Source: a virus
IMG/VR virus record: IMGVR_UViG_3300012920_000031
Coordinates: 1 to 64,000 of that record
Reading direction: 5' to 3' (one strand)
DNA length: 64,000 nt
Below the pieces are notes generated by a model. The model had not been told where the DNA came from and ran no database searches. It worked only from the letters and a program-made list of their open reading frames with translations. Both the position numbers and the translations under genes were made by a program. Below, piece after piece: positions 58,893-64,000 of this stretch (positions are counted from its first letter, which is position 1; each line of letters opens with the position of its first letter).

Positions 58893-58902
58893 AATAAATA
58901 GT
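58893..58902 (-). promoter_or_regulatory. AT-rich motif ACTATTTATT upstream of the packaging genes
   Basis: Coding-strand AAACTATTTATTGC lies about 19 bases before the ATG at 58874, with a second AACTATTTAAT copy at 58911-58921. It is the most terminase-proximal member of the recurring motif. Confidence 0.4.
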
Positions 58903-58919
58903 TTGCTAATATTAAATAG

Positions 58920-59294
58920 TTAGTTGTTTGGTCTCCAGCCCGATTTCCAGCGTTCTTCTCTACCTTCAATGTATTGTATATAACAACTAAAACAACAATT
59001 AAACTTTGTCATATATACATCATCGTTCAAAGAAAATGAATAGGAGCCACAAACTGGGCATGTTCTATCTACCTTGTGCGAAGTTTTCTTTTTCTTGACT
59101 CGAATATCTCCCACCATTTCTGTATTCTTTTTGCGTGATGACCTTTCGTAAAAAGCCTTGAGTTCTTCCAAATACTTAGCTTCTTTCTCTTTTGACCAAG
59201 ATCCCTTAGGGTTTTGAATTGCCTCTTCTCCATACTTCTCCTTTATAGCTTTCTCTATTTTAGCTATTTGATTTAGATCTTTTTCTTTGCTCAC
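58920..59294 (-). CDS. Zinc-ribbon-containing protein, 124 aa
   Basis: The start is a GTG at 59294 that overlaps the previous stop as GTGA. The first part is helical (EKDLNQIAKIEKAIKEKYGEE) with an NPKGSW turn, and the C-terminal part holds CPVCGS and CCFSCYIQY, a four-cysteine zinc ribbon. Such a helix plus ribbon might bind nucleic acid; a small-terminase-like or regulatory role is possible but not shown. Confidence 0.7.
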   Translation of the reverse strand: MSKEKDLNQIAKIEKAIKEKYGEEAIQNPKGSWSKEKEAKYLEELKAFYERSSRKKNTEMVGDIRVKKKKTSHKVDRTCPVCGSYSFSLNDDVYMTKFNCCFSCYIQYIEGREERWKSGWRPNN

Positions 59295-59725
59295 ATCGTC
59301 ACCAGAAAAAATGACAGTGCGCCTACAAGAATACCAATAGAAGCTGGAGCTATCCATCCAAACTTCTGCTGTTGTATTAGGGCGTTTTCTATTTTAAGAT
59401 TTTCTGACTTTAGAGCTTCAATAGTATCTTCTCTTGTTTGTACTTCATATTGCATCTCTGCTTTTAGTTTCCCTACTTCCAAGTCGTATGTTGCCCCTAG
59501 TTCTTCAGCTTGTCGCAATAACTTTATTCTACACCTAGCTTCTTGCCCTTCTCTCTCCACTAGGATTGAAGCCATGGCTTCTGCATCGAAACACCATCCT
59601 GACCAGGGTATTATCTGACCCTTCCCAAGTTGAACATATTTGCCGGGCTGTGCAAAGGCTGCAGTAGTAAAACTAAGAATCAGAAGTAAAACCAAACAGG
59701 TCTTCAATCTTTTTGCTAATTTCAT
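59291..59725 (-). CDS. Exported coiled-coil protein with C-terminal TM, spanin-pair candidate
   Basis: From the ATG at 59725 (MKLAKRLKTCLVLLLIL), with AAAGGA upstream. A signal peptide ends in AFA, then a periplasmic region with KGQIIPWSGWCFDAEA, a long coiled coil, and a C-terminal hydrophobic helix (WIAPASIGILVGALSFFLV). It overlaps the spanin-like gene by 53 bases, as in Rz/Rz1 arrangements. A classical lipobox is absent, so if it is a spanin it is an unusual type. It follows the holin-like gene. Confidence 0.65.
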   Translation of the reverse strand: MKLAKRLKTCLVLLLILSFTTAAFAQPGKYVQLGKGQIIPWSGWCFDAEAMASILVEREGQEARCRIKLLRQAEELGATYDLEVGKLKAEMQYEVQTREDTIEALKSENLKIENALIQQQKFGWIAPASIGILVGALSFFLVTM

Positions 59726-60062
59726 CAGGTTTTTCCTTTGCTTGTTTGACAATTTCTTTTACTCTCTTCTTTTCTTTTCTAGAAAGTTCTTGCTCTTTCT
59801 TGTTATACTTTTCTTCTATTTTAGCAATAGTTTCTCTATATTTTAAATTTAGTTCTTCTATTTTTTCACGTTCGATCTTGTGCTGCTTTTTCAAAGAATT
59901 GATCTGAGCCTCGTAAGATTCCTTGTTAGCCTCCATTGCAGCGATTGCGGCAGATGAATTTCTCCTAGAAATAATCCAAACTATGATCGACCACACTGCT
60001 AAAGCAGCAGTCTTCCAGTTTTTTTTGAGACATGCCCAAAATATTCTTAGCTTCAGTATCAC
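59673..60062 (-). CDS. Inner-membrane spanin-like protein (Rz-like)
   Basis: The GTG start at 60062 overlaps the holin-like stop as GTGA; the longer frame to 60140 lies inside that gene. One N-terminal membrane helix (about 20-32, WSIIVWII) is followed by a long, charged coiled coil (about 40-110), the i-spanin layout. I-spanins join an outer-membrane partner across the periplasm to break the cell envelope. Confidence 0.7.
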   Translation of the reverse strand: MILKLRIFWACLKKNWKTAALAVWSIIVWIISRRNSSAAIAAMEANKESYEAQINSLKKQHKIEREKIEELNLKYRETIAKIEEKYNKKEQELSRKEKKRVKEIVKQAKEKPDEISKKIEDLFGFTSDS

Positions 60063-60259
60063 TGTTTGCCATGCTTCCACTGTACTGCAAGATCGACCAA
60101 TGCTTGTGATCCAATGTATGCTAGCGTTACCGCTACCCAATCACCACTAGTCACTGTTCCATATACACAGAGTGCAGTTGCCGTTATCCAAGCTAAGAAC
60201 TTACGAGAGATAAATCTCTCTGTATATTTGTCTGCGAATGCTTTTATTGCTGTCACCAT
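60059..60259 (-). CDS. Holin-like small membrane protein, 66 aa
   Basis: Short protein with a basic N-terminal amphipathic helix, one clear membrane helix (about 22-38, FLAWITATALCVYGTV), a TSGDW turn and a second weaker helix (AVTLAYIGSQALVDLAV), matching small phage holins. It is the first gene of the lysis block, directly before the spanin-like genes. Confidence 0.65.
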   Translation of the reverse strand: MVTAIKAFADKYTERFISRKFLAWITATALCVYGTVTSGDWVAVTLAYIGSQALVDLAVQWKHGKQ

Positions 60260-60267
60260 GAATCCTC

Positions 60268-63200
60268 CTATATGTTTACGTGCGCATAGCCGTTTCTTTT
60301 CTCGATATTTATCTGCATATCTACACAGTCCTTTAGACTGTCTAAATGCGAAATAAGAAGAACAGTCTTGAAATAACCCTTGACCATATCTAAAATACGT
60401 ACAAAGCCTTCCATATTTTCTTCATCGAGAGCAGTTCCTGGCTCGTCAAGTATAAATAGGTCGGACTTTGGTAAACTGGACACAGTTAAGAACGCGAGGC
60501 GAATTGCCATGCTTGCAATAGTCTTCTCTGCTCCGGACCCCATCTCCAATGGACGAGGGTCGTGACTCGGATGTTTAATGAAGATGTCTAACTTGTCCTC
60601 GTTGTTAGAAATGAATACCTCAAACTCTACAATATTAGTCAATATCTTAGATATCTCTTGATTGATATAAGGCAACCTTTCTTTAATAATTTCATAAGAA
60701 ACTCCGTTAGGATGACAACAGACCATAAAAAGATGATAAGCTGCAAAGTCTTTTTCTAGTTCACGGAATTCTTGCTGCTGCTCTTGTGTGTGCGATAGCT
60801 TCTGCTCAGAAGACCCGTGCTTCTTATGCAGCTGCATAATCTTCTGCTCGCATAAGTTCATTTCTTTCTCTTTATCTCTGGACTGTTCTTCTAGTTTCTC
60901 TCTGTCTGACATCAATTGTTTTAAATTTTCAATTGCTTCTTTGTTCTCCTCATACTCTGTTGCTTTGTTTTTAAGTTGATCAAGTTCAATCTGTTCCTTA
61001 AACAAGAGACTATCTGCTCGTTCAATAATTAAATTACTAGTTGTTATCGAGTTTGCAAGATTATCTCTTTTTTCAATTAGAGCATCGTATTTCTCTATGT
61101 ATTTATTTACCTTGGTCATTTCTTCATGAGAGATATCTTCGCCAATGGCATTGATTTTTTGCACAACTGAAGATATTTCTTCTGTTTTTGTTTCGATGGT
61201 CTCCCCAATAAGTGGATGACAACTAGTACAAACCTTATCTTGCTCTGTTACTAACAAACTTTTCTGCAAAGATAAACTTTCTAAAAGTAAAATTAACTCA
61301 CTTAACTCGTCATTGACCTTTGTAAAAGACTGTTTCTTTTTCTTATACTTTTCTATCTCAAAATCTTTTAAGAAGTCTTCAATCTTTTCATACTTGGTTT
61401 TATCCTCATCGATGTTTTTTTGCGCGTCAGTTTTCTTGGCGTTTATCTGTAGGATAGCTTTCTCTTTTTGCGATATCTTGTTAGCCGTCAAAACAGGATC
61501 GATAATTTCTGCAGGTACTGAAGATATCTTGTCTTCCAGCAGGCCAACTTCTTTCGTCAACTCTGTCATCTCTTCCTTAAGAGAAATACAGATTGCCTTG
61601 TTCTTTTCAATGGCCAATTCGCTTTTGATAATTTCAGCCTTGATATCTTTAATATTTGTATCAAAGTCGATACCCTCTAGACGCCTTAAGGCAACCTTTA
61701 TATCGGCCGAAGCTTCTTTTGCCATCTTAAACTTCTTATCAAAGATTTCTAGGTCTAAAAACTTTGCAAGAAACTCTTTCCTCTTAGTCGAACCTTCATT
61801 GATGAATGAGAGGGAGTCTAACTGAGAAGCCATTGAAGTTGCTAAAAAGTCTGGTAGTGTGCCAAAATACTTTCTTACATTCTTGTCCGTATCTTGCCTA
61901 GACGTGCCATTTAAGCCTGTGTGGTTACCAATAGAGTCTTGCGAGTAAAACTCTAGGTCAGTTGTTGCTTCTTGCGTCTCAACGCCCTTTAAGCGCTTTG
62001 TATACTTATTAGACTTACGTTCAATAATATAATTTGTATCATCTACTTTGATTGTTGCAGTTGCGGTGCAATTATCTTTATTTTGATTAATAATGTTTAG
62101 ATTTTTACGAATAGATTTGGAAGTAGAGTTATACATAGAATAGAGTAAAGTATCTACAATAGAAGACTTACCCGAGTAATTCTTTCCAAAAATACCTACA
62201 ATACCCTCTAATTTTGTAAAGTCTATAGTATTACCTTCTCCATAATTGAACAGATTGTCCCATTCTAAACTTTGAAGAGACCAGTTAACGTTCCGCATGA
62301 CATCTTCATTTTCTTCAATCTGCTTATTGAATTCCTTATTTAGTTCATAGACTTTCTCTAAAACTTCCTCTGTCGCTTCATACTCTTTTAGGTATTCGGA
62401 CATTAGAGCTTCCTGAGTTTTCAGGTCTCGCAAGTCTTGTTTCTGCAAGCCTTCAGGAGCAGCAACTTTGATTTGTTTACCGGCTGCTCGATTAAGATAA
62501 GTCACTGACTCTGGATTGTACTTAAACTTTGCTATATCTACAGCCTTACGGACCTTGTCTAAGGATACATTACTTTCAGACACAATACGAAGCCTAGCTC
62601 CCTCTGGTGGTTTCGCCCTGGGGAGATTACCCTTCTCGCTTAGAGTAAGTGTGACGAAAGGCTTGGGGTTGTCAAAAGTAATAAGTTTAGTAGTGAATTC
62701 ATCCTTGCTTTCAATATCCCAAAGCAAATAGCCTTTGTCCAAAGTCTCTCCAAAGTTTTGCTGTACTGTTGAACCTGCATACCAAATGCGACCTTCTTTG
62801 TCTAGCTGCTGAGTCTTGTGAATGTCTCCTAGGAAACCAAAGTCAAACTCTTCAAAGATTTCGATACTATGGTCTCCCCCTAGAGTCCAATTACTGTCTG
62901 TCTTTGACTTGTCAATAGCTCCGTGATACAAAGCAATGTTGATAGCATCATAGTCAGATGGTTCTACCCAGTTCTCCTCGTCGAACACAGATAAAACATT
63001 CAAACAAAACTTATCATTGATCTTTACCTCTCCAGCATTCTTCAGTAGAATAAGGTTAGGATTATTGATAGCTTTTGCAATAGGAGACAAAGCATCCTGT
63101 CTTGACCCATTGCGAAGGTTACCATCGTGATTACCTAAGATAACATAGGTCGGTGCGATGGCAGCTAAGTTCTCGAAGAAGTCCCTGCACATATCAACGA

Positions 63201-63366
63201 ACTCTGGTGAGATCTGTGTCTTGGTGTGTGCAATATCTCCGCAGTGAATAATGTAATCCACTTTTTCTTGTTTTAATGATTTGTATAATTGTTTGAATAC
63301 TTCTTTGTATTCGAAGTGATATTTTAGATTTCGGATATGGGTATCCGCAATATGAGCAAATCTCAT
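60268..63366 (-). CDS. Single-chain SbcD-SbcC (gp47-gp46/Mre11-Rad50-like) nuclease-ATPase
   Basis: One 1032-residue chain joins two proteins. The N-terminal 220 residues are Mre11/SbcD-like with D8, H10, D44, N79/H80/D81 (GNHDG) and a later GDIHKTQ. From about 385 the Rad50/SbcC ATPase begins: Walker A GIFGKNYSGKS (K400), long coiled coils around a zinc-hook CTSC, then MGSGAEKTIASMAIRLA and LDEPGTALDEE near the C-terminus. Normally these are separate subunits (T4 gp47 and gp46). The enzyme resects DNA ends for recombination-dependent replication. It has its own promoter and an ACGGAGAA ribosome site. Confidence 0.95.
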   Translation of the reverse strand: MRFAHIADTHIRNLKYHFEYKEVFKQLYKSLKQEKVDYIIHCGDIAHTKTQISPEFVDMCRDFFENLAAIAPTYVILGNHDGNLRNGSRQDALSPIAKAINNPNLILLKNAGEVKINDKFCLNVLSVFDEENWVEPSDYDAINIALYHGAIDKSKTDSNWTLGGDHSIEIFEEFDFGFLGDIHKTQQLDKEGRIWYAGSTVQQNFGETLDKGYLLWDIESKDEFTTKLITFDNPKPFVTLTLSEKGNLPRAKPPEGARLRIVSESNVSLDKVRKAVDIAKFKYNPESVTYLNRAAGKQIKVAAPEGLQKQDLRDLKTQEALMSEYLKEYEATEEVLEKVYELNKEFNKQIEENEDVMRNVNWSLQSLEWDNLFNYGEGNTIDFTKLEGIVGIFGKNYSGKSSIVDTLLYSMYNSTSKSIRKNLNIINQNKDNCTATATIKVDDTNYIIERKSNKYTKRLKGVETQEATTDLEFYSQDSIGNHTGLNGTSRQDTDKNVRKYFGTLPDFLATSMASQLDSLSFINEGSTKRKEFLAKFLDLEIFDKKFKMAKEASADIKVALRRLEGIDFDTNIKDIKAEIIKSELAIEKNKAICISLKEEMTELTKEVGLLEDKISSVPAEIIDPVLTANKISQKEKAILQINAKKTDAQKNIDEDKTKYEKIEDFLKDFEIEKYKKKKQSFTKVNDELSELILLLESLSLQKSLLVTEQDKVCTSCHPLIGETIETKTEEISSVVQKINAIGEDISHEEMTKVNKYIEKYDALIEKRDNLANSITTSNLIIERADSLLFKEQIELDQLKNKATEYEENKEAIENLKQLMSDREKLEEQSRDKEKEMNLCEQKIMQLHKKHGSSEQKLSHTQEQQQEFRELEKDFAAYHLFMVCCHPNGVSYEIIKERLPYINQEISKILTNIVEFEVFISNNEDKLDIFIKHPSHDPRPLEMGSGAEKTIASMAIRLAFLTVSSLPKSDLFILDEPGTALDEENMEGFVRILDMVKGYFKTVLLISHLDSLKDCVDMQINIEKRNGYAHVNI

Positions 63367-63396
63367 TTATTCTCCGTAAATGGTTATAGTATCTTT

Positions 63397-63425
63397 ATTG
63401 TATCAAAGTTGGTGTGTGGTGTCAA
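63397..63425 (-). promoter_or_regulatory. Sigma-70-type promoter for the SbcDC-like gene
   Basis: TTGACA (63420-63425), 17 bases, TACAAT (63397-63402) on the minus strand, ending 30 bases before the ATG at 63366. Confidence 0.8.
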
Positions 63426-63428
63426 GTA

Positions 63429-63659
63429 TTAATTCCAAGCGTCTGGGCATTGCATTTTAGATTGCATAATTAACATTGCTCGTGTCTGTTTGCGTACTTC
63501 ATCTGTTTCCTTAGCTTGTTCTCTTTGAAGTCGGGCCCGAAGTTTGGGATCTTTACACAGTCTATCAGTAAACTTATTTTGCATTTGTGCAGTAGTTTGT
63601 TCTGTTAATACGCTTTCAATCTCTTCTTTTATAATCTTAATAAGTTCTGACTTTTTCAT
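63429..63659 (-). CDS. Small helical protein with MKKSEL N-terminal module, 76 aa
   Basis: The protein begins MKKSELIKIIKEEIESVLTE, an amphipathic helix very like the start of the core protein at 51983-52399. A Lys/Arg-rich helical tail with KDPKLRARLQREQAK follows. The upstream gene's last codons provide GGAGG. The shared helix may be an assembly or targeting tag. Confidence 0.65.
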   Translation of the reverse strand: MKKSELIKIIKEEIESVLTEQTTAQMQNKFTDRLCKDPKLRARLQREQAKETDEVRKQTRAMLIMQSKMQCPDAWN

Positions 63660-63660
63660 A

Positions 63661-63831
63661 TCAAACCCTCCTTAGCCCCATCTCTTCCAATTGCTTTGGT
63701 GTAAGCTTTTCAAGGATAATCTCGAATGCTTTCTTTTCTGCTTCGGTAATCATGTTGAGATCACCTGTTTCTGCCAAGTGGTTCATCTCTTCTGCGATGA
63801 TTTCTTTTAGTCTTCTTTTTGTAAGTTCCAT
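63661..63831 (-). CDS. 56-aa helical protein related to the MKKSEL family
   Basis: The ATG at 63831 is preceded by AGGAG and overlaps the previous stop (TAATG). The protein begins MELTKRRLKEIIAEEMNHL, again an amphipathic Lys/Glu helix, and ends EEMGLRRV. It is followed one base later by the 76-residue gene. Too short to place in a family. Confidence 0.7.
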   Translation of the reverse strand: MELTKRRLKEIIAEEMNHLAETGDLNMITEAEKKAFEIILEKLTPKQLEEMGLRRV

Positions 63832-64000
63832 TATTGTGCTCCTGTTTTTGAGTCGATACTTTGCAAAACGGCAAGAATTTCTTTTAGAGTATCTACCATG
63901 CTCCTGTCGTTGAATTCATGACGTTTGGCGGCGTCACCCCTGTTGCCTGTGGTACCAGAGTACTCTTTTAGTACGAGTTGCTTTTGTAATTCTTCTTTTA
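63831..64000 (-). CDS. 3' end of a gene running out of the window
   Basis: An open frame enters at 64000 and ends at the TAA shared with the next ATG. The visible 55 residues include QLVLKEYSGTTGNRGDAAKR and an end TLKEILAVLQSIDS. It is a helical, unrecognised protein; an internal ATG at 63899 is possible, but the open frame beyond it suggests a longer gene. Confidence 0.6.
   Translation of the reverse strand, partial: KEELQKQLVLKEYSGTTGNRGDAAKRHEFNDRSMVDTLKEILAVLQSIDSKTGAQ

Noticed and set aside
61313-61825. Plus-strand ORF of 170 codons opposite the SbcDC-like gene
   Set aside because: It arises from the coiled-coil codon bias of the real gene and encodes a Phe/Ser-rich string without motifs.

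Overview
This window is a contiguous piece of a tailed double-stranded DNA phage (or prophage) with a contractile tail, a myovirus. Every gene I can support lies on the minus strand, so transcription runs from base 64000 towards base 1. Genes are tightly packed, many with 1-4 bp stop/start overlaps (ATGA, GTGA, TAATG), and no stretch longer than about 150 bases lacks a gene. Both ends cut through genes: an open frame at 64000 and a probable small heat-shock protein gene at base 1. No tRNA, rRNA, CRISPR array, integrase or insertion sequence was seen. The host is probably a Gram-negative bacterium: there is a lipoprotein signal, a spanin-like pair, and promoters close to the sigma-70 consensus. 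The MopE-type repeats plus VWA domain in the lipoprotein resemble proteins of Myxococcota and related deltaproteobacterial lineages, but this is only a hint about the host.

Layout in transcription order. (1) 64000-58900: small helical proteins, a single-chain SbcD-SbcC (gp47-gp46-like) nuclease/ATPase, then a holin-like and spanin-like lysis cassette. (2) 58900-43200: a T4-type head and neck module: large terminase (gp17), portal (gp20), core proteins, a phage ribosomal protein bS21, prohead protease (gp21), scaffold (gp22-like), major capsid (gp23), decoration candidates, and neck/tail-completion proteins (gp13, gp14, gp15-like). (3) 43400-26900: a large repeat-rich fibre, sheath (gp18), tube (gp19), baseplate assembly protein (gp26/51-like), tape measure (gp29-like), gp53-like protein and two further virion proteins. 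(4) 26942-18270: nucleic-acid metabolism, starting with a very short family-A DNA polymerase coupled to a divergent tubulin/FtsZ-like protein, then ssDNA-binding protein (gp32-like), RecA/UvsX, a 31-codon membrane peptide, flap exonuclease, DnaB-type helicase, class II ribonucleotide reductase and an IscA/ErpA-type Fe-S carrier. (5) 18210-7300: GroES, ThyX, the MopE/VWA lipoprotein, a nucleotidyltransferase, a full-size PHP-DnaE (Pol III alpha) replicase, an L,D-transpeptidase-like enzyme, dUTPase and an IMPDH/GMP-reductase family enzyme. (6) 7300-1: a sigma-region-4-like mini-protein, ClpP, GroEL, glutaredoxin, small membrane proteins and the Hsp20 start.

The virion genes are T4-like. Replication instead combines T4-type accessory factors with a bacterial-type DnaE polymerase plus a second small Pol I-type polymerase. 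The phage carries its own protein-quality set (GroEL, GroES, probable Hsp20, ClpP) and a nucleotide-supply set (class II RNR, ThyX, dUTPase, IMPDH-like, glutaredoxin). Strong TTGACA promoters precede hsp20, groEL, the groES operon, ssb and sbcCD. Many intergenic spaces before late genes instead carry an AT-rich motif (coding strand ACTATTTAYT), a candidate late control element. Family names come from reading motifs by eye; no database search was run.
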